Origin: Phytohabitans suffuscus
GTDB taxonomy: Bacteria; Actinomycetota; Actinomycetes; Mycobacteriales; Micromonosporaceae
DNA: 64,000 nucleotides
Direction: 5' to 3'
Assembly: GCF_011764565.1 (NCBI RefSeq)
Contig: NZ_AP022871.1
Coordinates: 1,674,001 to 1,738,000 of the forward strand
Below the pieces are notes generated by a model, which worked only from the letters and a program-made list of their open reading frames with translations, made no database searches and had not been told where the DNA came from. The translations under genes were made by a program, and so were the position numbers. Below, piece after piece: positions 18,648-27,604 of the stretch. Each line of letters starts with the position of its first letter. Position 1 is the stretch's first letter.

Positions 18648-19747
18648 ATGCATCGCAGGCAAGAGCTCCAGAGGCCCTGGCCACAGATTGACGTGCCGTT
18701 AACAAGGGAGCACATCATCGAAACATCCGCAGGTGGGTCGCTGTTCGTCGTGGACTCGCACACCGCGGGCGAACCCACCCGGGTCGTCCTCGACGGTCTC
18801 GACTCGGTACCTGGCGCCACGCTGTCCGAACGCTCGCACGCGCTGCACGCGCGCCATCCCCGGCTGATCTCCGCCGTTGTCGGCGAGCCGCGCGGGTGGG
18901 CACCCTGGCACGCCGTCGTGCCCGTGCCGCCCGACGATCCGCGGGCGGACATCGCCGTGCTGATCTTCTCCGCGCTCGGCCCGCTGGACATGTGCGGGCA
19001 CGCACTCATCGGCACCGTCACCACGCTGATCGAGGAGGGTGTCGTCGCCGCGTCAGAGCCGACGACCGAACTCACGGTGCAGACGGGCGCCGGACTCGTC
19101 CGGGTCGCCGCGACCGTCGAGCGCGGCCGGGTACGGCACGTGAGCTTCGAGAACGCCGCGTCGTACGCTTTCGCCACCGACGAGGTCGTCGCCGTGCCCG
19201 GCCTGGGTGAGGTCCGCTACGACCTCGCGTACGGAGGTCTCTGGTACGCCGTGGTCGACGCGTCCAGCCTGGGCCTGGCGATCACCCTCGACCGGGTCCA
19301 CCGGCTGATGGCGCTGTCGGAACGCATCCGGGCCGCCATCAACGCGTCACTTCCCGAGCATCCGGACGAGCCGGACGGCCCCACGTTCGTTCCGCAGCTG
19401 CTGTGGACCACCACGGAGGGCACCAGGAGTGGGACGAACCTGGCGACGTCGACCCAGCTCGGATTCGACCGCTCCCCTGCGGCACCGGCTCATCCGCCCG
19501 CACGGCCATCCTCCACGCCGCGGGCGCCCTCGCGATCGGCGATACGTTCGATCACCACAGCGTGCTCGGCACGACGTTCACGACCGAGGTCGTGCGAAAG
19601 CTCGTCCTCCCGTCAGGCCGCCCCGCCATCACGCCCAGAGTGACCGGATCGGCATGGATCACCGCCCGTTCCGAGCTCGTCTTCCGTGACGACGACCCAC
19701 TCGCCGGCGGCTCCTTCGTGCCGCCCTTCGACACCAGCGGTCCGTGA
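18648..19747 (+). CDS. Proline racemase/4-hydroxyproline 2-epimerase family protein, one-base frame break
   Basis: Cofactor-independent racemase/epimerase. The substrate-loop motif VVDSHTAGEPTRVV, first catalytic Cys in LDMCGHALIG and second in RSPCGTGSSAR are all present once the frame is restored at the C run 19474-19477 (366 residues, usual size). A Cys rather than Thr at the second position argues for racemase/epimerase over trans-3-hydroxyproline dehydratase. ATG 18648 is the only upstream ATG; it has no ribosome site and lies 6 nt after TATATC, so a leaderless start is possible. A rare TTA codon occurs at codon 18. Divergent to the importer operon. Confidence 0.82.
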
Positions 19748-19834
19748 CGCGCAGCCGCGACACGCACTTCGCTCGGGCTCGGGCTCGCGATGCGCCATCC
19801 GAGCTCCTGGCCGATCGCCACGGCGCCGAGCCTG

Positions 19835-21418
19835 TCAGTCGGTGGCGATGTCGCGTCGGGTGGTGGCGACCGCGCCGAGGAAGGACAGCACGAGTCCCAG
19901 TGCGACGAGGACGAGAAGCGCTTCGGCACGGGGGTTGGGACCCGCGACGTCCGGGACGTGCCGGAGGAAGCCGAGATCCTGGATCCGGTGCGGGATACCG
20001 AGCAGGTTGCCCAGCAGCGCGAACAGCGTGCTCGCGGCGAACGGCACCCAGGCCAGGCCGGCCAGGCGTGCGCTGACGCCGGTGAGGAGGGTGGCGCAGC
20101 CGGCTGTGGCGACTGCTGCTGGCCACTGGCCGACCGCGTAGCTGAAGGCCCGTACCGCGACCTGGTTTCCGTCGATGACCATGGGAGCGATCAAAGCGCT
20201 GAGCGTTCCGGTCACCACGAGGATCACGGCGCATCCGGCGGCGGTGACGAGTGTCTGGGCGGCCAGTGGCGCCCAGCGGCGTACGCCTACCGCCAGCACG
20301 AGATCGGTCAGCCCGCCGCGCTCGTTGTGCTGGGCCGCCAGCACGGACAACACCGCATACGCGCAGACGAGAATCCCGACGACCGTGTTGCAGTAGGCGA
20401 GGTAGGCGGCGGCGGGGTCACCCGTGCCGAGTTGTGAGCCGAGGAATCCGCCGAGGTCTCCGGTTTGGCTTTGCCGCACCGTGCCGGCGCCCATCGACGA
20501 CAACAGGGCGCCGACGGCGGCGACGGCGACCGTCCAGGCCAGCAGCGACGACCGGCCGATCCTGGTGGCGAGCCCGACCGGCGTACGCAGGCGCAGGCGG
20601 CTGTCGCGGCTGTCACGCCGGCGGACGAGACCCGCGCCGAACTCACGCCGGTCTGACAACAGCTGGGCAAGGGCGGCCAGGGCGACTCCGGCCAGTACCG
20701 CGAGTCCGACCGCCCACCAGCGGTCCGCGCTGAACGGCTCGGCAGCCGCACGCAGACCGAGCGGGCTCAGCCGGCTCAACGCGTCCAGCTGCCCGGCGTC
20801 ACCGAACGCGCGCACGGCGAACGACGCGCCCACGGCCGTCAAGCCGAGCATCCGTGCCTGCCCGGCGGTGGCCGCCACCTGAGCCAGGACCGCGGTGAGG
20901 GCGCTGACGACCAGGAACGTCGCCGCGGTCGTCGCGCCGAACACGATCGCCCCGGCCCACGTGACGCCTTCGACGTGTCCGCCGCCGAGGCCGACCGCGG
21001 CGCCGCAACCGACGCCGAGCACGAGCGCCACACCGGTCAGCAGGGCAAGTGCGCTGTGCAGCGGCCGGCGGTGGGCCACGCCGCATCCGCGCACCAGCTC
21101 GATGGTCCCGTCGTCCTCGGCGGCGCGGGTCACGGCGACCGTGACGAGTACCGCCATGACGGCCGTCAGGATGCTGAGGATCGCGCCGAGTTCCCAGGTG
21201 AACATCTGCGCGGCGTTACCCGGGTCGGGCAGGCGCCCGTACAACAGGGTGCTCACCCGGTCTTCCTGGGCCAGCGCGACGGCGGTCCGGCGCTGCTGCT
21301 CCGTGGCATAGGTGTTCTGGTACGACGAGACGGTGCCGCCGCACAGGCCGGTCAGGACGAGCAGCCATGCGCTGAGCGTGGCCCGGTGCCGGCGGATGAG
21401 CAGACGCGTGAAGCTCAC
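19835..21418 (-). CDS. ABC-2 type exporter permease (two-repeat, antibiotic/polyketide exporter type)
   Basis: 527-residue membrane protein with about twelve hydrophobic segments in two halves, typical of single-chain actinobacterial exporters annotated as polyketide or antibiotic transporters. GTG 21418 overlaps the ATPase stop (GTGA), giving VSFTRLLIRRHRATLSAWLL at the N-terminus. It pairs with the ATPase at 21415-22317 and is controlled by the MerR gene upstream. The exported compound is unknown. It ends convergently with the racemase, with 87 nt between stops. Confidence 0.83.
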   Translation of the reverse strand: MSFTRLLIRRHRATLSAWLLVLTGLCGGTVSSYQNTYATEQQRRTAVALAQEDRVSTLLYGRLPDPGNAAQMFTWELGAILSILTAVMAVLVTVAVTRAAEDDGTIELVRGCGVAHRRPLHSALALLTGVALVLGVGCGAAVGLGGGHVEGVTWAGAIVFGATTAATFLVVSALTAVLAQVAATAGQARMLGLTAVGASFAVRAFGDAGQLDALSRLSPLGLRAAAEPFSADRWWAVGLAVLAGVALAALAQLLSDRREFGAGLVRRRDSRDSRLRLRTPVGLATRIGRSSLLAWTVAVAAVGALLSSMGAGTVRQSQTGDLGGFLGSQLGTGDPAAAYLAYCNTVVGILVCAYAVLSVLAAQHNERGGLTDLVLAVGVRRWAPLAAQTLVTAAGCAVILVVTGTLSALIAPMVIDGNQVAVRAFSYAVGQWPAAVATAGCATLLTGVSARLAGLAWVPFAASTLFALLGNLLGIPHRIQDLGFLRHVPDVAGPNPRAEALLVLVALGLVLSFLGAVATTRRDIATD

Positions 21419-22317
21419 CGCGCGCCTACCACGTAGTGGCGCAGGAACAGGTCCTCCAGCTTGGCCGGCGTGCAGGTGATGTCGTCGGCCGTGGCCTCGA
21501 CCAGGACGCCGAGCGCGGCGGGTACCAGTGGGCGGGGGACGCTGAGGCGTACGGTGTCCGCGTCGGTCTCGACGGCGACGCCGAGGCCGCGCAGGCGCTC
21601 GCTCACCGCCTCCACCTCGCCGCTGAGCGGCCGCGCGGTGATGGTGGAAGCGGCCAGGTAACGCATGTCCGCCAAGCGCCCGGCCTCCACCAGCCGACCG
21701 TCCTTGATGATGGTCACCGCATCGCACACCGCCTCGACCTCGCCGAGGACGTGGCTGGACAGCAGCACGGTGCGCCCGGCCGCCGCGGCGTCGCGCACGC
21801 AGCCCTGGAACAGTTCCTCCATCAGCGGGTCGAGGCCGGAGGTCGGCTCGTCGAGGACGAGCAGGTCGGTGGGTGCGGCGAACGCGGCGACCAGAGCCAC
21901 CTTCTGCCGGTTGCCCTTGGAGTACGTCCGTACGCGTCGCCTGGTGTCGAGGGCGAACTCGTCGACCAGGCGCTTCTCGGCCGCCACGTTCCGGGAGCCG
22001 CGCAGGCCGGCGAGGGCGTCGAGCACCTCCTGACCGGTCAGGTTGGGCCACAGGGTGACCTCGCCCGGCACGTACGAGATCCGCTTCGTCACGGCTGCGG
22101 CGTGGGTGGCCGGGTCGAGCCCCAGGACGCGCACCCGGCCAGCGGTCGGACGGTACAGGCCCAGCAGCACACGGATCGTCGTGGACTTGCCGGCACCGTT
22201 GGGACCCAGGAAGCCGTGCACCGAACCTGGCGAGACGTTCAGCGCGAACTCGTCCACGGCGGTGAAGGTGCCGAATCGTTTCACCAGCCCTTCGACCCGG
22301 ACGGCGTACTCGGTCAC
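21415..22317 (-). CDS. ABC exporter ATPase (DrrA-like)
   Basis: 300-residue ATPase: Walker [18 protein letters not shown]-loop-region YVPGEVTLWPNLT, signature-like YSKGNRQKVALVAAF, Walker B LLVLDEPTSGLDP, H-loop LLSSHVLGE, and a ~75-residue C-terminal extension. The signature is the degenerate YSKGN(R)QK form common in exporters of this group. ATG 22317 overlaps the MerR stop. It energises export by the following permease. Confidence 0.87.
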   Translation of the reverse strand: MTEYAVRVEGLVKRFGTFTAVDEFALNVSPGSVHGFLGPNGAGKSTTIRVLLGLYRPTAGRVRVLGLDPATHAAAVTKRISYVPGEVTLWPNLTGQEVLDALAGLRGSRNVAAEKRLVDEFALDTRRRVRTYSKGNRQKVALVAAFAAPTDLLVLDEPTSGLDPLMEELFQGCVRDAAAAGRTVLLSSHVLGEVEAVCDAVTIIKDGRLVEAGRLADMRYLAASTITARPLSGEVEAVSERLRGLGVAVETDADTVRLSVPRPLVPAALGVLVEATADDITCTPAKLEDLFLRHYVVGAR

Positions 22318-23135
22318 TGGGTTCGACCTTTCTCGATGAGGGTCAGTATCGCGTCGGCGATGCTCCGGGTGAGCCGGCGCTCGCCCGGGTCGGCGAGCCG
22401 CAGGTACAGGTCGGCGGCTCGGCGGGCGACGTCGAGGTCGATCGACCGCAGCACCCGGGGAAGGTCCGGACCCAACTGCCGGGTGATGCGTTCGACCACG
22501 CCGGCGGCGATCTGCTCGATCTCCCGATCGTCGAGAGGGTGGCTGCGGTCGGCGCGGTCGGCGATCGACCGGAACGAGTCGAGACTGCGGGCCATCGCCG
22601 CCTCGGTGAGTCCCTCGTACAGCGCCACCGACTCCGCCGGCATGTCGCCCCGGTAGAAGGCCAGCTCCACGAAGTCTCGCTCGCGGCGGATCAGGCGACG
22701 CGTCCGGTCGTCCTCGGCGCGCGCCTCGATCTGCTCGTAGAACCGGGCCATGACAGCCGGCATCGGCGAGAGGCGCCCGTCGCGCTCGACCGTGGCGATC
22801 AAGGTCGTTATCCGTTCACGCTGCCCGTGCAGCTTGGCAAGCTGGTCGTCGAGGGACCTCACGCTCGCACGCAAGTCAGCCAGTACGGACTCTGGGCTCG
22901 CGCCACCTGCGCTCGAACGGCGGCGGCTCTCATCACCGATGATGGCCGCGATGTCAGCCAATGAGATGCCGGCTTCGGTGAGCCACCGTACCCGGACCAA
23001 GCGGGCCAGGTGGGTCAGGTCGTAGTCACGAATGCCGTCCCTGCGTGCGGGAATCGGCAATAGTCCTATCTGGTGGTAGTACCTGATGGTCCGAACGGTC
23101 GAACCCGTCAGAGCCGCCAGCTCTTTGATCCGCAC
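22314..23135 (-). CDS. MerR-family regulator of the ABC exporter
   Basis: 273-residue regulator: N-terminal MerR winged helix (MRIKELAALTGSTVRTIRYYHQIGLLP, RDYDLTHLARLVRVRWLTEAGISL), a coiled-coil dimerisation helix around residues 85-115 and a ~150-residue effector domain of unknown ligand. The GTG at 23135 is the start; it lies only 8 nt from the 31-bp palindrome and 6 nt after AAGGAT, so the mRNA is probably leaderless. The stop overlaps the ATPase ATG, making an autoregulated three-gene operon, likely induced by the exported toxic compound. Confidence 0.87.
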   Translation of the reverse strand: MRIKELAALTGSTVRTIRYYHQIGLLPIPARRDGIRDYDLTHLARLVRVRWLTEAGISLADIAAIIGDESRRRSSAGGASPESVLADLRASVRSLDDQLAKLHGQRERITTLIATVERDGRLSPMPAVMARFYEQIEARAEDDRTRRLIRRERDFVELAFYRGDMPAESVALYEGLTEAAMARSLDSFRSIADRADRSHPLDDREIEQIAAGVVERITRQLGPDLPRVLRSIDLDVARRAADLYLRLADPGERRLTRSIADAILTLIEKGRTQ

Positions 23136-23143
23136 GAGCCAAT

Positions 23144-23174
23144 CCTTGACTGTGACGTAACGTCACAGTCAAGG
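23144..23174 (-). promoter_or_regulatory. Perfect 31-bp MerR operator/promoter
   Basis: Arms CCTTGACTGTGACGT (23144-23158) and ACGTCACAGTCAAGG (23160-23174) are perfectly complementary around one central base. On the minus strand TTGACT is a -35 and AAGGAT, 19 nt downstream, a -10. The over-long 19-nt spacer filled by a palindrome is the hallmark of MerR-type promoters that are untwisted on induction. It controls the MerR-ATPase-permease operon. Confidence 0.82.
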
Positions 23175-23331
23175 CCGTCCGGTCGTGAAGCGACCCGCCA
23201 GCAGCGCGCGGCGCTTGTCCAGGTTGGACACTGTGCTGCGCGCGCCGTCGACGACGTGCTCGTGGCGGAAGGACGGGGTGCGGGCCATCACCAGCACCTT
23301 GAAGTCGGCGTCCTCGACCACACGGCCCCGT
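23175..23331 (-). pseudogene. Possible remnant of a ThuA-like gene
   Basis: On the minus strand one frame reads VVEDADFKVLVMARTPSFRH..., resembling the first strand of ThuA-like domains (compare YKVLVFTKTDGARR in the protein at 44423-47761). After about 50 codons it runs into an unrelated-looking basic tail ending GRFTTGRP at a stop. No start or ribosome site is evident. It may be a decayed fragment left by a deletion between the MerR operon and the PepSY gene. Weak evidence, based on a short similarity. Confidence 0.25.
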
Positions 23332-23385
23332 CCGGCGAGTCACGGAGGCTGAATGCTCAGGGCTGGACCGGTTTCTGACGACGGC

Positions 23386-23742
23386 TTAGTCGTCTTCGTC
23401 AAGGATTCGGCCGTCGTTGCCGCTGACGTCGACCTCGCGTTCGTCGCCGCGGAGGATGAACTCGATCTCCCAGATGGGCTCGCCGTCCTCTTCGTCCAGC
23501 TCCGCTTCGATGACGCGGGCGCCGGGAAAACGTTCGGTGACGATCGCGGCGGCCTGGACGGCGTTGACGGGGCGAGGGCCGAAGCGGGCGTCAAGTTCGG
23601 GGTCGATCTCGATCTCGAAACCGGCCTCGTTGGCCCCGGTCCGGCGCCGGTCGTCGTCGCCCGCGGTGGCCAGGGCCGCGGCGCCGAGGATCGGGATGGC
23701 GGCGCCGGCCACGATCAGTGTCCGCCACATGGTTCTGCGCAT
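23386..23742 (-). CDS. Secreted PepSY-domain protein
   Basis: 118-residue protein with signal peptide (MRRTMWRTLIVAGAAIPILG, cleavage near ALATAG) and one PepSY domain (residues ~55-115): AAAIVTERFPGARVIEAELD, then GEPIWEIEFILRGDEREVDV. It is very acidic, ending GNDGRILDEDD. Such proteins sit next to two-component systems and may modulate the sensor or bind cations; it lies 253 nt downstream of the histidine kinase gene in the same direction. Function is inferred from context only. Confidence 0.78.
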   Translation of the reverse strand: MRRTMWRTLIVAGAAIPILGAAALATAGDDDRRRTGANEAGFEIEIDPELDARFGPRPVNAVQAAAIVTERFPGARVIEAELDEEDGEPIWEIEFILRGDEREVDVSGNDGRILDEDD

Positions 23743-23995
23743 TGCGGGCCTCCGTCTGTCCAGTGTGGTTGCTGACCTTCGACCGGTGGTACGTACCGCC
23801 GCTGGCTGGCCGATCGCTTCCTGGCCGAATCCTGGACATGTCCTGGCACTGGATGCCGCGGCCGCCGGCGGGACGGTGGCGGGACGGTGGCGGACGTGGA
23901 AATCGAAGGCGACCGCGAGGATCCGGCCAGGGTGTGTTCGAGGCTCGGCCAGTGCCCCGACCGTAGAGCTGCGTCGGGTCTGGACCACGGGTGGT

Positions 23996-25376
23996 TCAGC
24001 CGCGCGCCGGCGCGGGCGCGGCGGCGAAGGTGACTGTGACGTCCAGCCCACCGGGGGATCCGGGGCGCAGCTCGATGCCCCGCCCGAGGTTTCGGCGAGC
24101 TTGCGGACGAGTGCGAGTCCGAGGCCGGTGCCGTTCTTCGGGGCACCCGGCGCACGCCAGAACGGCTCGAGCGCCCGGACGCGTTGATCGGCGGTCATGC
24201 CCGGCCCTCGTCCACGACGTGCAGCTCGGCGGTGGGGCCGGCCGCCCAGCCGATCTGGATGCTGCTGCCGCTCGGGGCGGCCCGGATAGCGTTGGAGAGC
24301 AGGTTGTCGAGGATCTGGTCGACGGCTCCGGGTACGGCGTCGACCCAGACGCCCTCGGGACCGGTCGCGGTCAGGCGGACGTGGTTGTCGGCGGCGAGCG
24401 GGGCCCAGTGGAAGACACGTTCGGCGACGGCACGGGACAGGTCGGCCGGCTCGTGCGGCGGCGTGGTCTGTTCAAGCCGGGCCATCGTCAGCAGCGTCTC
24501 GATCAGCTGGGCCAGCCGGTCGGTCTCGGCCAGAGCGGCCCGCAGGTTCCGGTCGCCGGCGGCGCGGATGTCCGGCTCAAGGTTCTCCAGCCGCAGCCGT
24601 AGCGCCGCCAGTGGGGTTTTGAGCTGATGCGAGGCGTGCCCGACGAACGCGCGTTGGGACGCGATCAGATCCTGCAGCCGGGTGGCGGTGGCCTCGAACG
24701 TCGCGGCTAGTCGCCGCAGTTCGGGTGGACCGGTGGTCGGTGGCGGCGGTGGCGGCACGCCGTCAGCGAGCTGGCGGGTGGCGCGTTCGAGCGCGATCAC
24801 CGGCCGGGTGATCCATCGGGCCAGCGCGGCCGCGACGCCGGCGACGGACGCGAGTACGAGCAGCCCGGCCGCGGCCAGCAGTGCCCAGAACTGGTGGATC
24901 CGGGACACGACGCCGGTGGTGGGGACGCTGAGCCGCAACGCGCCCCGGTCGGCCTGACCAGGATGGATCGGGACCGCGACAGACATCATCGGTTCGCCGT
25001 CACGGCCGGTGGTCCGCGCGCTGACCCGCCGGTTGCCGTCCCGCAGCACCGTCTGGATGTCGGTCGCTGACCCGAGCACGGCGCCGGCCGGCCGATCCGG
25101 ATGGGTACCGGTCACCAGCCGCGCCTCGGCGTCGACGACCTCCACATGCCCGCCAAGACGCTGGCCGGTCTCCCGGGCCAGCAACTCGACCCGGCTCAGT
25201 TCCCGATCGTCCAGCGCCGAGTTGACGAACGCGGCCAGCACCTCGGCGTCGTGCTCGAGCTCCGCGAACGCGCGCTGCTGCTCACCGCGCTGGTACACAT
25301 AGCCGAGCGGGACCTCCAGCGCCAGCAGGACCAGCAACGCGAACGTCACGTACGTGACCAGCACCCGCCGGGTCAT
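23996..25376 (-). CDS. Membrane sensor histidine kinase, two one-base frame breaks
   Basis: 460-residue kinase when two breaks are repaired (24200-24207 and C run 24078-24081). Order: TM1 (~6-28), extracytoplasmic sensor, TM2 (~155-180), HAMP with VPPPPPPTTGPP insert, HisKA with FVGHASHQLKTPLAAL (phospho-His), N-box DQILDNLLSNAIRAAP, G1 VVDEGPGMT, F-box EPFWRAPGAPKNG, G2 TGLGLALVRKLAE. Repair gives SGGGIELRPGSPGG and a natural stop at 23996. ATG 25376 overlaps the regulator stop. It phosphorylates the adjacent response regulator. Confidence 0.85.
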
Positions 25377-26056
25377 CCGGTCACCTGTTCGTCCGGGATG
25401 ACCAGCCGGAACCCGACCCCGCGGCTGGTCTCGATCCACCTCGGGTCGCCGAGCTTGCGCCGCAACGCCGCGACATGGAAGTCGAGCGTCTTACCCCGAC
25501 CGAAGAAGTTCGGCTCCCACACCGACTCCAGCAACACCCGCCGCGGCACGACCGCACCAGGGTCGGCGGCAAGCCGCACCAACAGGTCGTACTCCTTCGG
25601 CGCCAGACTGACCGTCGCACCACCGAGCGACACCTGCCGGGTCCGCCGGTCGATGGTCAACGACCCGAGCCGGCGAACATGCGGTGACACAGCCAGGGCC
25701 GTACGGTGGCTGCGCCGACCGACCGCCCTCATCCGAGCCACCAGCTCCCGCAGGTGGAAAGGCTTGGCCACGTAGTCATCCGCGCCGATCTCCAGCCCGA
25801 GAACCCGGTCCGTCTGGTCCCCACGAGCGGTAACGATGATCAACGGAAGGTCCCCGTCCGCCCGCCGCAACGCACGGCAGACCTCGATCCCGTCCATGTC
25901 AGGCAGCCCCAGATCGAGCAACACCATCTCCGGGCGGGGTGCGGCCAACGCCGCGGCGCCGGTCACCACCCGGTCCACCACGATCCCGTACCTGGCCAGG
26001 CCATCCGCCAACGGCTCAGCGATCGAGTCGTCGTCCTCGACCAGCAGCACCCTCAT
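25373..26056 (-). CDS. OmpR/PhoB-family response regulator
   Basis: 227-residue regulator. The receiver domain has the acidic pocket DDD near residues 8-10, phospho-Asp in MVLLDLGLPDMDG, and Lys in DDYVAKPFHLRE; the C-terminal winged helix includes LAPKEYDLLVRLAADPG and LDFHVAALRRKLGD. The start MRVLLVEDDD at 26056 is chosen because it begins directly at the receiver; upstream codons look non-coding. Its stop overlaps the sensor kinase start. Likely to control the PepSY gene. Confidence 0.9.
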   Translation of the reverse strand: MRVLLVEDDDSIAEPLADGLARYGIVVDRVVTGAAALAAPRPEMVLLDLGLPDMDGIEVCRALRRADGDLPLIIVTARGDQTDRVLGLEIGADDYVAKPFHLRELVARMRAVGRRSHRTALAVSPHVRRLGSLTIDRRTRQVSLGGATVSLAPKEYDLLVRLAADPGAVVPRRVLLESVWEPNFFGRGKTLDFHVAALRRKLGDPRWIETSRGVGFRLVIPDEQVTG

Positions 26057-26663
26057 CCCGCTCCGCTCCCCTCGCACCAGCCGACGCCAGGACCAGCCCG
26101 CGTCAACGAATACGAACGGACACCCACCGGAGGTTGACCCGACGGTCACGTCGACCGGCCAACCGTCAGCGATCGACCCACGCGTGGAGGGCGGCGAGTT
26201 GGGGGCCCGCCGGGCGGATCCAAGCCGGTGCGGAACCCTGGGCGTCCTGGCCGCGATCCGTAGCGAGACGTGCGACCGAGCCGACCTCGTTCAGAGTCCA
26301 GCGTCACGGTCACCGCCGCAGCGGAGCAGGCGGTGCCGCCCGCGTCGGTGGAAAACACACCAGCACCCGCACGGTGCCGTCGGCCCGGGGTGCACGGTGC
26401 GCGGCACGTCCCAAGACAGCTCCGGCGGGTTCGAGTTCGGCCGACCCCGATGGACGGTTACGGAAACCACCCCGACCAAAGGGTAAATACCGAGCTTCGC
26501 CGCGAGCTGATCGACCGCAGGCTGGACACGCGCACCGTCAACGAGGCGGACGGGTCAGGTGGTGCCGAGCGAGGCTGAGGCGCCGCGCGCTCGCCCGGCA
26601 CTACCAGAACGTCTGCGACGTCGACGTCCCAGAACGTCTGGGACGTCGACCGGCGCGAGCCCG
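26057..26663. other. Region without a supported gene
   Basis: About 600 bases upstream of the response regulator. The open frames here give only Arg/Pro-rich or low-complexity translations with no recognisable domain or ribosome site. It contains the short direct repeat at 26604-26650. The promoter of the two-component operon must lie in its left part, but I cannot place it. Confidence 0.5.
26604..26650. repeat. 22-nt direct repeat, two copies
   Basis: CCAGAACGTCTGCGACGTCG... (26604-26625) and CCAGAACGTCTGGGACGTCG... (26629-26650) differ at one position over 22 nt, with a 25-nt period. Both end in the self-complementary GACGTC-type core. They lie just beyond the 3' end of the small minus-strand gene at 26664-26935. 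No function is evident. Confidence 0.6.
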
Positions 26664-26935
26664 TCAGGCGCGGGCTGGTCCGCGGTAGTCGGGCGCCACG
26701 TAGACCGCCCTCCGTTCGCCGCCGCCCTGGGCGAACCGGCGGGTGTAGACGACGCGTTCGCCTGCCGGAGCACCGTCTTCCTGCTCCTGGCCCGGTGCGC
26801 CTCGGCCCGTGTGGTGGCCGAGGGAGTCACTGACGCTGTACTGCTGGGGCAGTCCCTCGCTCCCCGTGCCCGCCGAGACGGTATGACCTCGTGCCGCTCG
26901 CCGTGCCAGGGGCCGCCCAGGAAGAGAACGTGCAT
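26664..26935 (-). CDS. Small conserved hypothetical protein (LFLGGPWHGE type), one-base frame break
   Basis: Starts MHVLFLGGPWHGERHEVIP, a recurrent N-terminus of small actinobacterial and phage proteins of unknown function. The frame breaks in the C run 26862-26865; adding one base joins it to GSEGLPQQYSVSDSLGH and the C-terminus VVYTRRFAQGGGERRAVYVAPDY, ending at 26664 with 90 residues. The WHG start plus a terminal R-x-VYVA-type strand matches this family. A short AGGAGACGATG-type ribosome site precedes the ATG. Function unknown. Confidence 0.6.
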
Positions 26936-27093
26936 GTGGTCATCGTCTCCTGTGTCAGCCGCGGCCAGGCGGCGTGGGGGAGGCCGCGGGATCGGTAGCC
27001 GCGATCATCGTAGTCGTCGTAGAACGGAACGGCACCTCCCCCAACGTGGTAGCGTCTACGCTGTTGCAGTTTTGGGCTTCCACGGACTTTGCC

Positions 27094-27129
27094 AACGCCT
27101 GGTAAGGAGATCACCAGGCGTTCTTTGTT
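27094..27129 (+). promoter_or_regulatory. Perfect hairpin in the cspA leader (attenuator or thermosensor candidate)
   Basis: AACGCCTGGT (27094-27103) and ACCAGGCGTT (27113-27122) form a perfect 10-bp stem with a 9-nt loop AAGGAGATC, followed by CTTTGTTTT. It looks like an intrinsic terminator, yet it sits about 100 nt upstream of the cspA start codon on the same strand, and its loop carries a Shine-Dalgarno-like AAGGAG with no start codon after it. Leader structures regulate cold-shock genes in other bacteria; the mechanism here is inference. Confidence 0.6.
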
Positions 27130-27222
27130 TTGCCGGGCTTGCTCCGGACGAGGATTGATCAACGCGGCGACGCGGTGCCCACACGGGGTGGGTTCCATCA
27201 GCCTTCGACAAGGAGCACGGTT

Positions 27223-27426
27223 ATGGCAACCGGTACGGTGAAGTGGTTCAACGCGGACAAGGGTTTTGGCTTCATCACCCAGGACGACAGCGGCCCTGAC
27301 GTCTTCGCCCACTACAGCGCCATCGCGGCGGACGGCTACCGCAGCCTCGAGGAGAACCAGCGCGTGGAGTTCGACGTCCAGCAGGGTCAGAAGGGCCCGC
27401 AGGCGGCGAACATCCGGCTGATCTGA
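27223..27426 (+). CDS. cspA: Cold-shock protein, CspA family
   Basis: 67-residue single OB-fold nucleic-acid chaperone. The RNA-binding motifs RNP1 (KGFGFITQ) and RNP2 (DVFAHYSAI) are intact, and the start [18 protein letters not shown] is canonical. ATG 27223 has AAGGAG 9 nt upstream. The gene is monocistronic, with a structured leader upstream and a GC-rich hairpin at 27491-27523 downstream. It probably keeps mRNA unfolded under cold or general stress. Confidence 0.95.
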   Translation: MATGTVKWFNADKGFGFITQDDSGPDVFAHYSAIAADGYRSLEENQRVEFDVQQGQKGPQAANIRLI

Positions 27427-27490
27427 GCCACCCTCGGCTTGCCGTGTTCGGCACGTCAGGCACGAGAGCACAGGAACTTACCTACCGCCG

Positions 27491-27523
27491 GCAGCGCGGA
27501 GCCCCGCATGCGGGCTCCGCTGC
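27491..27523 (+). terminator. GC-rich hairpin after cspA
   Basis: GCAGCG-C-GGAGCCC and GGGCTCC-GCTGC pair around CGCATGC with one bulge. There is no T-tract afterwards, so if it terminates cspA it is of the U-less type proposed for actinobacteria. It lies 65 nt past the cspA stop and before the methyltransferase gene. Confidence 0.45.
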
Positions 27524-27604
27524 CTGCGCCTACGTGGAGAGTTCACGCTGAACATACTGGGCGCGCCTCGCGTACCGAGCATTGACGAGGTCCAGCTGAC
27601 CCAG

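Noticed and set aside
713..19747. Operon-wide gene decay (many pseudogenes)
   Set aside because: All breaks are single-base G/C-run losses, catalytic residues are kept and dnaG shows the same break, so error is likelier than decay.
26057..26663. Short arginine-rich ORFs on both strands as genes
   Set aside because: No domain, no ribosome site and no conserved motif; treated as non-coding.
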